The translations under genes were made by a program, and so were the position numbers. Below the pieces are notes generated by a model. The model was not told the origin of the DNA. It did not search any database and saw only the letters and a list, made by a program, of their open reading frames with translations. Positions 28,816 to 37,630 of a stretch of 64,000 nucleotides of DNA are shown here, piece after piece (the stretch's first letter is position 1; every line of letters begins with the position of its first letter). The stretch covers positions 744,001 through 808,000 of the forward strand of contig CP073042.1 in assembly GCA_018114805.1 (NCBI GenBank), written 5' to 3'. The stretch comes from Candidatus Streptomyces philanthi. Lineage in GTDB: Bacteria > Actinomycetota > Actinomycetes > Streptomycetales > Streptomycetaceae.

Positions 28816-29220
28816 TCACCGTGAGCGCGAGGCGCGAGTCCGCGACCGGTTCGCCTTGCGGACCGCGTCGAGCAGCTCCGCCTTCGGCATCCGGGACCGC
28901 CCCTCGACATCCAGACTGCGGGCGACGTCGTAGAGGTGCTTCTTGGAGGCCCGCTCGTCGACACCCTCACCGCTGCGGCCGCCCTGACCGCGGGGGCGGG
29001 CGGACTGCAGGTCCGAGGGACCCTTGCGGCCGCCCTCCTTGCGCTGCCAGTGGTCGCCGACCTTCTCGTACTTGTGCTTCAGCGCGCCGTACGCCACCCG
29101 ATGGGCCCGCTCGCCCTCACCGTATTGCTCGACGGCCGAGTCGTGCGCCTTGATCCAGGTCCGCTGGACATCCTTGGGAGAGCGCTCCAGGGTCGACGGC
29201 AGCTCCTGTCGTCCGGGCAC
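28816..29220 (-). CDS. ChaB-family protein with C-terminal SAP/Rho-N-like domain
   Basis: 134 residues from GTG 29220, chosen because AGAGGTGAG lies about 4-6 nt upstream; an in-frame ATG at 29250 is further out. The N-terminal ChaB domain (ELPSTLERSPKDVQRTWIKA and EGERAHRVAYGALKHKYEK) spans residues 5-65. A Gly/Arg-rich linker follows, then a C-terminal helix pair HLYDVARSLDVEGRSRMPKAEL with basic tail, like Rho N-terminal/SAP nucleic-acid-binding modules. In Streptomyces such proteins are linked to stress regulons. Intact. Confidence 0.88.
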   Translation of the reverse strand: MPGRQELPSTLERSPKDVQRTWIKAHDSAVEQYGEGERAHRVAYGALKHKYEKVGDHWQRKEGGRKGPSDLQSARPRGQGGRSGEGVDERASKKHLYDVARSLDVEGRSRMPKAELLDAVRKANRSRTRASRSR

Positions 29221-29250
29221 CTGACTCACCTCTGTCCGTCGTCGTTCCAT

Positions 29251-30090
29251 CGGCTAACCGAGTGCCCGGCACGGCGTGCGGAAAACCGCCGGACAGCTGT
29301 TCGAAGTCGGCGCCGAGGCTCCGCAGTGAAAGCGGTACTCGATCGGCTGTTGCGGGTACGGCAGAGCCTGCGCGGCCATCAAGTCGTCGACGCGCCCACG
29401 CTCATCCTTCCTTACCAGTCCGCTCCCCATCGCCCCAGGTTCGTCCAGCTCAGCGTGCGCCAACGGTTCGAGTTCGCGCTGAGCGGTACCTCCATGCCTC
29501 CAACAGCTCCTCAGCCGCCGCGACATCGTGGCGCAGTCCAGTCTCTCTGCGCGCCCTCCATTGTCCTGGATCGCCAACCGCCGACGTTTGCGTACGAGAT
29601 ACCCGGGAAACCCGGTGGCCGCGCGACGTGTAGAGAGAAGATGAAGCACTGTGACCAGGAACACCGCACAGAAGCCGTCCGTCCGAGTTGCCGAAACCGG
29701 CTGGATGAAGGCGCGTCACCTCCGAGGGAAGCGTGTGCGTACCTGCGTTGCCGCAATCGCGGACGAGAGCCCCTCACCCGCCGCCCATACCAGCACGGAA
29801 TGGAACATCATCAAGGGTGAAGATTGACCCATCAGCCCCTTCGTAGTGCGTCGCAGCGGTGCGGCCGGGAACGACTCGCCATCCTGCCGGGCTGAGTCGC
29901 GGCAGACAGCCTCTCTAACCTCGATCGTTCATGAGTCCTCGTCGATTTGCTGACGGGGACTCTGCGCTTGTGTGGTGCGGTCTTTTCGGGGCTGGGGCAG
30001 GCTGAGGGCCCGGCTCTCGCGTCGAATGGGCGCTGGGTTCCGCTTCACCGGTGTGCTGGTGCGGGTTGTCGGGACGATCGATGTGGCTGG
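29251..30090. other. Long region without a supported gene
   Basis: About 840 bp. A minus-strand frame from 29664 to 29254 is open but resembles no family I know. From roughly 29985 the sequence already resembles the 3' end of the IS1380 element that follows: it aligns by eye with the stretch starting near 32230. I see no RNA gene here. Confidence 0.4.
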
Positions 30091-31462
30091 TCAGCCAGGG
30101 TTCGGCAGGGCTTTGAGCCTGACGATCGCGTGGCTGATGGCGTCGGTCCAGGGTGACCGGGCGGGCAGGCGGAGCCAGCGGCGACGGCCGGGGTTCACGA
30201 GCTGCGCGGCGGCGAAGAACAGTCGAAGCCGGAGCTTCTTAGGTTCCCAGCGGCGGGCCTCGCGCGAGCATCGGCTTTCAGGCGAGGCGGTCGAGTGCGA
30301 GGGAGACGCTCTCCAGCCAGATCCGGTTCCTGCGCGGTGTCGTGCAGGGGCAGGTTGCGCAGGCCAGTGGCGCGGGCAGCGCGGATGCGGTCCCCACAGC
30401 GGGCCCGCCTCCGGTGCCGCAGTTCGCGGTCGACGAGCTGGTCGCCTTTCGTGTTGGTCGCAAAGCAGGTGAGCCGGTTGCCGTCGATGTCGGTGAAGCG
30501 CGACTGGGCACCGTGGTGCGGGCGCTCTCTGCGGACGATCAGCCGCATGCCCGCGGACCAGATGCTCAGGTCGGGCATGTCGGTGATCTATGCGACCCAG
30601 CCGCCGGGCCGGTCGGTGCCACCCGCGTCGTAGGCCAGCGTCCGCGCCTTCTTCGGGATCTTCAGCACGGCCTGGTGGATCACGTCGGTGGTGGTCATTC
30701 CGACGGAATACGACAACCATCGCCGGCGCCGGGTGAGCCAGTCGAGGAAGGCGTGGGTGCCGCCGCCGGAGTCGGTGCGGATCAGCGTCTGCTGTTCCCA
30801 GCGCAATATGTCTAGGCAGCTGGGCCAGGGTGAGTTGGGCGGTTTCGATGTGGTCGGCGGCGGTGTTGGAGCCTACGTTGGCGGGCCTCAGCAGGTCCCA
30901 CACCGGCTCCCCCGAACCCGGCCTGACCGTGATCGACGAACGCCATCAGCGGATGATGACTGAAGGTCTTCTTCCAGGCTGGGGGGCGTCCTGCTGCTCG
31001 GAGTGCGCGAGCACCAGCACCGTCGATGTCCACGATCACCTGGCCGTCGGCGGCCGGACTGCTTGTCTCGGTCAACTCCCAGACTCGTTAAGCACTTCGG
31101 AAACGTGCGCCCCAGATCGCCGCAAGGTTTTCGGGCCGGACGCGGCGAGTGCGTCGACGATGCAGGAGACGGTCGGATCGGATGCCACCGGGCCGAGCAC
31201 AGCCGGCTCGGCCCGCAGCATGCCAACGTGGGCCAGACAGTCGCCGCCGAGCGCAACGGACAGCGCCACATCCAGCAGGATCTTGCCCCGGATCGTGCAC
31301 AGCCCGCGGCTTGCGGAATGGTGCCACCGCTGCGGATATCGCGGTGTCCAGGGCGGACTTGTGGACCGTGTCGACCAGCAGCACGGCCCCGGCCTGGGCA
31401 ACGACTCCATGGCCGTCGCCCTCGAAACGGACACGTGGGTACGACCCGCTATTCTTCTTCAC
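30091..31462 (-). mobile_element. Degenerate IS1380-family transposase, copy 1
   Basis: Fragments in several frames run in order through a full IS1380 transposase on the minus strand. They are AVLLVDTVHKSALDTAI, GKILLDVALSVALGGDCLAHVGML, VASDPTVSCIVDALAASG, VIVDIDGAGA with WKKTFSHHPLMAFVDHGQAG, ANVGSNTAADHIETAQLTLAQ, LIRTDSGGGTHAFLDWLTRR, MRLIVRRERPHHGAQSRF and a C-terminal EPKKLRLRLFFAAAQLVNPG ending at 30091. These include the DDE-region aspartates (DIDG, TDSGGG). At least five frame changes are needed, so it cannot transpose on its own. I could not locate terminal inverted repeats by eye. Confidence 0.8.
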
Positions 31463-31656
31463 CTGCAGAGTGATTCTTTCCTTGCAGTGACAGGACCGTC
31501 GATAAATACCATCGTTGCAGGTCGTAGCACTCTCCATTTATTTGACCAAGGACTCGGACAGACCCACTCGCGAAAGCGCGAGGTTAATCCCGCGACCAAT
31601 AGTGGTTCCAATCATCGGAATCTCTCGCGCGCGCTCCTCGTCGTCGAAGCGGCCAC

Positions 31657-32097
31657 TCAGGTCGCGTACGGCCCCTCTGATGCGGCACCCGCGCTCGATA
31701 GTCTGCGAACCTCGTGATGTTGTTTATCTATCCTGCGCTTCTCCCTTCTGACGGAGCCCGGGGGTGAAAAGCGCCAGCAGACAACACAGCATGTAAGGAG
31801 GCTCAGCCCGACCAGAAGCCCGAACAAGAGTGGAATCATGGACATCACCCACCCTGCCGCGCCGAAGAGAGGAAGAAAAAGGCATCCTCGCATGCAGCCC
31901 CGCATTTCCACAGCGTTCAGATGCTTACGCCTGCATTTCGTGCAACGAGGCACGAGTACCCATGACCGCCGCTCCCGGGTGTGAGGGCCCGTAGGCATCC
32001 ACGGGACATCTCCCGAAAAGCTCACCTGGCTCGCGCATCCTGGAGTGGCTGGCCCATTGCAGTAATGGCACATGCGGGCGATCGGAGTCCGTGCCAC
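31657..32097 (-). CDS. Hypothetical membrane protein with N-terminal zinc-ribbon cysteines
   Basis: About 146 residues from a GTG near 32097, with GGGAG 6 nt upstream. Cysteine pairs MCHYCNGPATPGC and RCTKCRRKHLN suggest a zinc ribbon. A long hydrophobic stretch (FLPLFGAAGWVMSMIPLLFGLLVGLSLL) forms one or two helices, and the tail is basic. I recognise no family. It lies between two dead IS1380 elements and has slightly lower G+C than its surroundings, so it may have arrived with them. Whether it is expressed is unknown. Confidence 0.5.
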   Translation of the reverse strand: MARTPIARMCHYCNGPATPGCASQVSFSGDVPWMPTGPHTRERRSWVLVPRCTKCRRKHLNAVEMRGCMRGCLFLPLFGAAGWVMSMIPLLFGLLVGLSLLTCCVVCWRFSPPGSVRREKRRIDKQHHEVRRLSSAGAASEGPYAT

Positions 32098-32229
32098 TTC
32101 CAACTCCCGTCACTTTGTGGGCTGAGGCAGCCTACTTACCCACCTTGGGACCCTTCCCGGCGAGGACGCCAGCCTCGATCTTTCGTGACGGCTCGTCAGG
32201 TGAACTGGCGGGCCGTTTCGGCTTGTTCG

Positions 32230-32850
32230 GAGGTGCGCGGACAGGGTGAGGGCCCGGCTGTCGCGTCGGTTGGGCGCCGGGTTCCACAGCTCCGGTCCGG
32301 GCGGTGCTCGAATGCGCGGGAACGTGCTGGTCAGCCGGAGTTCGGGAGGGCGTCGAGCCGTGCGATCACGCCAGTGATGAAGAGGCGGAATCGTAGTCGG
32401 CGCGGTCCCCAGAGTCTGGCCTTACCGGTCAGGGCGAGCAGGGACATCTAGGCGAGCAGGTCGAGGGCGAGCTGGACGATCTCCGGCCAGATCTGGTTCT
32501 GGGCAGCGCCGTGCAGGGAAGGTTACGCAGGCCGGTAGCGCGGGATTGCGGATGCGGTACTCGGCGCGGGCCCGCTGGCGGTGCCGCAGCTCCAGCTCGG
32601 CGATCCCCTGTCTCGGTGTGTTCGTGGCGAAGCAGGTCAGCCGGAACCCGTCGGCGTTAGGCGCAACTGGGCGCCGATGGCGACGATCAGCCGCATCCCC
32701 TTCAGGCAGCCCGTGAGACAGTCCCTGCCCGCTTCGAGTTCGGCGACCCAGGCACCGTCACGGATCTCGCCGTCCGGTCCAACGGCCGCCGTCCAGGCCG
32801 AGGCGGGGGCCTTTGAAGATTGCGCGCTTCATGGGATCCCCTGCTCGCCA
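32230..32850 (-). mobile_element. Second IS1380-family remnant (3' half)
   Basis: The stretch aligns by eye with the 3' half of the element at 30091-31462: the same order of GGGCCCGG, TCGCGTCG and GGCGCTGGGTTCC-like blocks at the end, and minus-strand peptide scraps (GMRLIVAIGAQLRL, VCFATNTPR-like, ELELRHRQRARAEYRIRN). It carries more substitutions and small indels than copy 1 and lacks the N-terminal half. It is a fossil with no open transposase frame. Confidence 0.65.
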
Positions 32851-32938
32851 GACCACTTGGATCCCGTAGGCCAGCACGTCCACGTCGCCGGATACCCGCC
32901 GAGCGGGACCCGCATCGCCTGGACGCTGCGAACGTGCT

Positions 32939-33283
32939 TCACCGAGTCGCCGAACGGAAACCTCGCTCACGCCTGAGGCGGCGTAGCACCACCACAAGAT
33001 CAACCGCTGCCAGCAGGGCAAGTGCTGCACACAGCGCGGCGACGGCGATGAGGACGCCGCGTCCGGGGCTGTCGGCGGGGCCCGAATCCGCCGCCCACAC
33101 TCCGAAAAGCCAAGCCGCCGCCCCGAACAGAGGCAGGAAGACACCGGACAAGATCAAGCGCAGGCCAAGCGGACTCTGGGCGGTGATCGGCTCGGTGCCG
33201 CTCCGGGGAAAACGGCGGCCGATCGTGCCGGAGCTCACACGCGGTACCGGTTCGTTACGCCGTCCTGTGTTGTTGTCGCTCAT
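32939..33283 (-). CDS. DUF6343 membrane protein
   Basis: About 114 residues from ATG 33283 (MSDNNTGRRNEPVPRVSSG). A basic N-terminus with the RSGTEPITAQSPLGLRLIL entry is followed by two membrane helices (SGVFLPLFGAAAWLFGVWA and GVLIAVAALCAALALLAAVDL) and a basic tail. This matches the two-helix DUF6343 family of actinomycetes, of unknown function. An ATG at 33310 is in frame but less likely. Intact. Confidence 0.75.
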   Translation of the reverse strand: MSDNNTGRRNEPVPRVSSGTIGRRFPRSGTEPITAQSPLGLRLILSGVFLPLFGAAAWLFGVWAADSGPADSPGRGVLIAVAALCAALALLAAVDLVVVLRRLRRERGFRSATR

Positions 33284-33741
33284 GACATGCTTCCTTCGCC
33301 GGCTCGTCACGCCAACGGGTGTCTACAGGAGCAGGGATCCGGCTCGTTGGGGAAGCCAGGTCGCCGAAGCTGGGAACGTTGACGGGCAACCGCCGAATCC
33401 GATGACCGGCAGCACCTGGACGGCGTGCCATGCGGGCCGCGTAGCCCGCACGCGAGGATCCTAAACCGAGGTGGGAGTCAAGAACCATCTCTGGGATCAC
33501 CGGCATCACCGCGAAGGGATGCCGTGCCACTGAATCGGCGTTTCTCCCGCCGGATCGGGAGTGTGCTCGGCACACTCGACAGCACTGACACCCTTATCAA
33601 GTGCCGCGACATAAGCATCGACGTCGGACTGACGCAGTTATGCCCGCAAACCGCTGGCCCGCGTGTGGCGCATTGTGGAACAGGCACTGGGTAGAAGTGG
33701 GATATATAGAGCGACCCGCCTCAGAAGGGAACGGGACCGCG
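33284..33741. other. Intergenic region between DUF6343 and STAS gene
   Basis: About 460 bp between divergent genes. It holds the SigB-type promoter at 33670-33694; otherwise I recognise nothing coding in it. Confidence 0.5.
33670..33694 (+). promoter_or_regulatory. Candidate SigB-type promoter for second STAS-like gene
   Basis: GCAT at 33670-33673 and GGGTAG at 33689-33694 with a 15-nt spacer, about 48 nt before ATG 33742. The arrangement parallels the site at 1018-1042 in front of the paralogous gene. The last base of the -10 element is G, not the C/T of the consensus. Confidence 0.45.
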
Positions 33742-34092
33742 ATGCTCTCTCATTCACTTGAGCAAGGCGTGCTCGTCATCACCGTGCACGAGGACCCAGG
33801 TATCGACGGCCGGGCGACGCTACTTACCGAGATCAGCGGTCTTCTTCATGCGCACAAGCCGGCTCCCATCGTGATCGTCCTCGACGAATCCGCGGCAGGC
33901 GACGCGGCAGTGAGCGTCGTCCTCCGTGTCCACCGTCTGTGCAATCACCTAGGGCTGCTGATGTCCGTGGTCACCCACAGCGCACCCGCACGACGCCTGC
34001 TTGAGACGAACGCCCTCACCGGCAGCATGCCCCTGGTCGTCTACGCCCGTGCCGACACTGCCATCGCCACCGCGCTCATCGCGGCGGCATGA
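33742..34092 (+). CDS. STAS-like (anti-sigma antagonist fold) regulator, copy 2
   Basis: A 116-residue protein from ATG 33742 with AGAAGGGAACGGG just upstream. It opens MLSHSLEQGVLVITV, has PIVIVLDESAAGDAAV at the STAS phosphorylation-loop position, and ends VVYARADTAIATALIAAA. It is a close paralogue of 1083-1436, about 65-70 percent identical by eye. Two nearly identical regulators 32 kb apart, each with a matching upstream promoter, point to duplication. The probable role is partner switching with an anti-sigma factor not encoded here. Confidence 0.6.
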   Translation: MLSHSLEQGVLVITVHEDPGIDGRATLLTEISGLLHAHKPAPIVIVLDESAAGDAAVSVVLRVHRLCNHLGLLMSVVTHSAPARRLLETNALTGSMPLVVYARADTAIATALIAAA

Positions 34093-35055
34093 CTGCTTGC
34101 CGGTAGTACCGGCGTCCAGACGGACTGGCTTCGACGACGCCGCGTGAAGCCTGTGCACCCGCTGACCCTGACGTCGGAGGGCGTACGAACCCTGCTGGCC
34201 CGGCCGTAGCGCGCCGGACCAAGAGGGTGGGTGGAGACCGTGCCGCGTAGGACAAGACATGTGGGCACCTGTCTGTCGCGCCTCACCCGCCACCCAGGAG
34301 GGCTCGGGGTTCGCTGTCGCCCTGCTGGGCCTCTCTGTCACGACGATGACCGGGATCGCCGCGCCACCCTTGCCACTGACGATTTACCGATGTTGGCGGC
34401 GGCCTGCGCAAATCACCGTCTGGCAGGCATGAAGGGCGGCCCGTCGCCGGCTCTTCCAGCGACACCGGACTTCCGCTGCCCGGGCTCCCGCGGCGCCCGC
34501 AAATGCAAATGCCTCTGAGGACAAAACTGCCGGACGCCACGTAGGCGCCGTCGGGCCAAGCACATCGCTCATAGCTGGTCCCGGCTGATTCCAGCCGGGG
34601 GGCATGTGCGTCTTCGGGCGGAAATTGGGAGGAGGGACGGACCATCTGAGTGACGGTATACGGCGGCACCCGGCAACCGGCCGCCCTGCCCCGAAGCGTT
34701 AACCGCCGGCGGCCGGGGAACACGGATCGTGCACGACAGACCCGGGAGGCGCACCGTGCGTGAGCGATGGTGGTTGAATCGCACACTCTGTGACTTCGAC
34801 TCCTCGTGGCGGCGTTCCGCGCAGCGAGCGGGTTTCTGCACGGTCGAACGGCTGCAGTTGTTCCCCCGTGTCCCGCGTACGCCGTCTGGCCGGTGCCCTG
34901 CCCGGACTGCACCCGCTGCCGTCCTCGCTGGGCCTGGCCGAAATACGCGACCTTCTGGAAAGTTCTGCCCAGCGGCCTCGCCGCCGCTGCGCATCGAGAC
35001 CATCAGCCCGACGAGCCGATGACACGGCCGTCGGTGGAGGAGGCGCTCACCTGCC
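34093..35055. other. Long region without a supported gene
   Basis: About 960 bp with several open frames on both strands but none resembling a family I know, and no clear ribosome sites except the one for the gene at 35056. It may be the residue of deleted genes. Confidence 0.4.
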
Positions 35056-35841
35056 ATGAACACTCGGGATCCCTACACCCCGGTGTTTCCGCAGCACACC
35101 GACATCACCTACTATGACGGGGGCTTCGGGCGGATGCGCAGCCGTGCGGTCGGCCAGCGGCGGCCGCCGTGGCCCGAGGTCGTGCTGGTGCAGGGCATGG
35201 GCGTCTCCGACTACCTGCTGCCCGGGCTCGCCGCTTTCGGCGAATGGACTCGGGCCCACCTGCTGGAGCTGCCCGGATTCGCGGGCAGCGGTGACCCGCC
35301 GCACGAACTGGACGTCCGGGAATTCGGCAGCAGTGTCGACCAATGGCTGCACGCGCAGGATCTCGGCGCGGTGATTCTCGTCGGTCACTCCAGCGGTACC
35401 CAAGTGGCCGCCCGTGCCGCGGTGGGCCACCCGGACGTCGTCGGCGTGGTGCTGGCAAGCCCGACCGTCGACCCGATGGCCCGGACTCTTCCGAAACTGC
35501 TGCTCCGTTGGCGGCTGGATTCCCGGCACGAGCCGCCCGGGCTCTCCGAGTCACACCGGCCGGAGTGGAAACGGGCCGGACTGCGCCGCATGGTGCACAT
35601 CGCTCGCGTGCACCTGGACGACGCGTTGGAGGAGTCCGTCGCACGCCTGCACGTACCTTTGCTGGTGATCTGCGGCCGGGAGGACCGGATCAGCTCGGCC
35701 CGCTGGGGCCGGCACCTCGCGACACTCGTGTCCGACGGCCGCTATGTCGAAGTACCGGGTGCGCACACGTTTCCCTGGCTCGCACCTGACGCATGGTCCG
35801 CACCCGTACGGCAACTGGCCGCGACGGGGACGGCGGGCTGA
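35056..35841 (+). CDS. Alpha/beta hydrolase
   Basis: 261 residues from ATG 35056 (GGAGGAGG lies about 13 nt upstream). The fold signature is clear: oxyanion strand VVLVQGMGVSDYLLPGL, nucleophile elbow VGHSSGTQVA (Ser), acid in VICGREDRIS (Asp) and histidine in EVPGAHTFPW. It has no signal peptide, so it is cytoplasmic. The closest look-alike in the window is the broken hydrolase at 47079-47867, which shares the GSxG elbow and the ASPTVD/GPTVD strand. The substrate cannot be told from sequence. Intact. Confidence 0.88.
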   Translation: MNTRDPYTPVFPQHTDITYYDGGFGRMRSRAVGQRRPPWPEVVLVQGMGVSDYLLPGLAAFGEWTRAHLLELPGFAGSGDPPHELDVREFGSSVDQWLHAQDLGAVILVGHSSGTQVAARAAVGHPDVVGVVLASPTVDPMARTLPKLLLRWRLDSRHEPPGLSESHRPEWKRAGLRRMVHIARVHLDDALEESVARLHVPLLVICGREDRISSARWGRHLATLVSDGRYVEVPGAHTFPWLAPDAWSAPVRQLAATGTAG

Positions 35842-35906
35842 GGCCAGGCCGACGGCGTTTGTGCGTGAGGGGCGAGGGGCACCCGCGTGCGCAGGAGGTG
35901 ATCGTC

Positions 35907-36107
35907 ATGCCAGAACCTGGAAGCAAGAAGTACGACGTCCGACGTGCGCGGCTGCGCAAGGACGCGGAGAAGGCCGGCACTCCCGATCAACACGCGAACC
36001 AGGAGGCCAACGAGACCCTGCAGCAGGAAGAGGGCTGGGGCAGCGGGGGTCCGCGGACGGAACGAGGCCGCGGCCCCAAGGGCGAGCGCCCTGGGAACGA
36101 GGGCTGA
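35907..36107 (+). CDS. Small hydrophilic stress-type protein
   Basis: 66 residues starting at ATG 35907 behind a nearly perfect ribosome site, AGGAGGTGATC. Composition is almost entirely polar: MPEPGSKKYDVRRARLRKDA, EKAGTPDQHANQEANETLQQ, then a Gly/Arg-rich tail (GGPRTERGRGPKGERPGNEG). It resembles small hydrophilin-like proteins of unknown function that sit in Streptomyces stress loci. An upstream in-frame extension lacks coding character and was not used. Confidence 0.7.
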   Translation: MPEPGSKKYDVRRARLRKDAEKAGTPDQHANQEANETLQQEEGWGSGGPRTERGRGPKGERPGNEG

Positions 36108-36138
36108 GGCAAAGGGAGGACGGCGCCAACACCGGCCC

Positions 36139-36173
36139 ACCGGTAACGAGGCACCGCCCCGGTACCGGTTTTT
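36139..36173. terminator. Shared terminator between convergent small genes
   Basis: ACCGGTA at 36139-36145 pairs with TACCGGT at 36163-36169 and is followed by TTTT, between the stop at 36107 (plus) and the stop at 36173 (minus). The loop is long (17 nt) but also contains pairable GC sequence. Confidence 0.5.
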
Positions 36174-36490
36174 CAGCGGTCCAGTTCCTCCTCCACCGGC
36201 GGCCTGCCGACCTCACGCAGTTGCTGCGCCTGTCCCGGCCTGCCGCCCTGCCGCGCCTGCTTCGCCTGCTGGGCGGGGCTGTGTCCCAGGTCGGAGTCGG
36301 GGTCCACGCGTACGGAGCGGGCGACGTCCTCCTTGTTCGCGTACTCCTCCGGCGGGACGCCGCGCAGCGCCGCCACGACCTCCTGCGAGGCCCCGGACTG
36401 GCGTGCGGCGCGCAGCAGTTCATCCTTGCCGGCCGGGAAGGTGGCGTCCTTGATGGAGCGGAGAACCTCTTGAACGTTCGTGTGAGCCAT
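36173..36490 (-). CDS. DUF2795 protein
   Basis: 105 residues from ATG 36490. The N-terminal 70 residues carry the DUF2795 pattern: VLRSIKDATFPAGKDELLRA, ARQSGASQEVVAALRGVPPE and YANKEDVARSVRVD. A Gln/Arg-rich tail follows (AQQAKQARQGGRPGQAQQ). It forms a likely transcription unit with the SDR gene upstream (70 nt gap). Intact; function unknown. Confidence 0.9.
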   Translation of the reverse strand: MAHTNVQEVLRSIKDATFPAGKDELLRAARQSGASQEVVAALRGVPPEEYANKEDVARSVRVDPDSDLGHSPAQQAKQARQGGRPGQAQQLREVGRPPVEEELDR

Positions 36491-36559
36491 GAGAGTTCCT
36501 CTTCCTGACGGTTCCTGGAGGTGGTCTGTTGTTCTTGGCTGTCGACTGGAGGACGCCGG

Positions 36560-37450
36560 CTACGGCAGCGGAGTGCCGCCTGTCGCGTTGAGGACTTCCG
36601 CCGTGACGAAGCTGGCCTCCTGGGAGGCGAGATACACGTAGGCCGGGGCCAGCTCGGCGGGCTGAGCCGGGCGGCCGAGCGGGCTCTGCTTGCCGAACTC
36701 CACCGTGTCGGGCAGCGTCGCGGGAATCAGCGGCGTCCACACCGGCCCCGGCGCCACCGCGTTGACCCGGATGCCGCGGTCGACGACCATCTGGGCCAGC
36801 CCCTGTGTGAAGGTCACGATCACGCCCTTCGTCATCGCGTAGTCCAGCAGGTGCGGGCTGGGCTTGTATGCCTGAACCGACGTGGAGTTGATGACGTTGC
36901 CGCCCTCGGGCATGTGCGGCAAGGCGAACTTCGTCAGCCAGAACATGCCGTAGAGGTTGGTGCGCATGACCCGGTCGAACTGCTCGGTCGTGATCGCCTC
37001 GATGCCGTCAGGCTGGGACATCTGGTAGGCGGCGTTGTTCACCAGGACGTCGATGCGCCCGAATTCCGCGACCGCCCGCTCGATCAAGGCCCGGCAGTTG
37101 TCCTCCTCGCGGATGTCGCAGGCGACGGCGACCGACTTGCGGCCGGCGTCCTCGACAAGCCGGGATGTCTCGCGTGCCTCGTCCGCCTCCTTCTCCAGGT
37201 GGGTGAACAGCACGTCGGCACCCTCCCGGGCGAAGGCCAGGGCGACGGCCCGTCCGATGCCGGAGTCCCCGCCGGTGATGACCGTCGCGCGGCCCTCCAG
37301 GCGACCGGCGCCGCGGTAGCTGTCCTCGCCGTGATCGGGCGGCGGATCCATCGGTCCGGTCCAGCCGGGGTGGGGCTGGTCCTGCGCCGGGAACTCGGGG
37401 CGCGGGTGCTGCGTTGTCGGATTCTGCTGGGTGTGCTGAGAACCGGTCAC
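36560..37450 (-). CDS. SDR-family oxidoreductase (general stress/glucose dehydrogenase-like)
   Basis: 296 residues from ATG 37450. A Pro/Gln-rich leader (about 45 residues) precedes the Rossmann motif TVITGGDSGIGRAVALAFAREG. Asp for coenzyme binding lies in VACDIREEDN, the NNAAYQ motif follows, and the catalytic tetrad is Ser in VINSTSVQAY and Y-x3-K in LLDYAMTKGVIV. It ends with VAPGPVWTPLIPATLP and VLNATGGTPLP. This is the long-leader SDR type found with catalase and other general-stress genes. Cytoplasmic; substrate unknown. Intact. Confidence 0.9.
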   Translation of the reverse strand: MTGSQHTQQNPTTQHPRPEFPAQDQPHPGWTGPMDPPPDHGEDSYRGAGRLEGRATVITGGDSGIGRAVALAFAREGADVLFTHLEKEADEARETSRLVEDAGRKSVAVACDIREEDNCRALIERAVAEFGRIDVLVNNAAYQMSQPDGIEAITTEQFDRVMRTNLYGMFWLTKFALPHMPEGGNVINSTSVQAYKPSPHLLDYAMTKGVIVTFTQGLAQMVVDRGIRVNAVAPGPVWTPLIPATLPDTVEFGKQSPLGRPAQPAELAPAYVYLASQEASFVTAEVLNATGGTPLP

Positions 37451-37630
37451 GTCGGCCTCCTGACCAGTGAGGGCGGTCCGCAGCGACCGGGTTCCCGCGC
37501 CACTCCGGCCGAAAAGCGCTCCCCGTGACCGCGATCGTCGGGCACACCGCTGCCGCGAGGCCGCGGCCGCTCTCGTAAGCCGGCACCCAGCGACCGACTG
37601 CTCCCGCGGCAGGCCAGGCGACCGCGGCCA

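Noticed and set aside
29254..29664. Possible 136-codon gene on the minus strand
   Set aside because: No ribosome site, no family resemblance and weak third-position bias; left as unexplained region.
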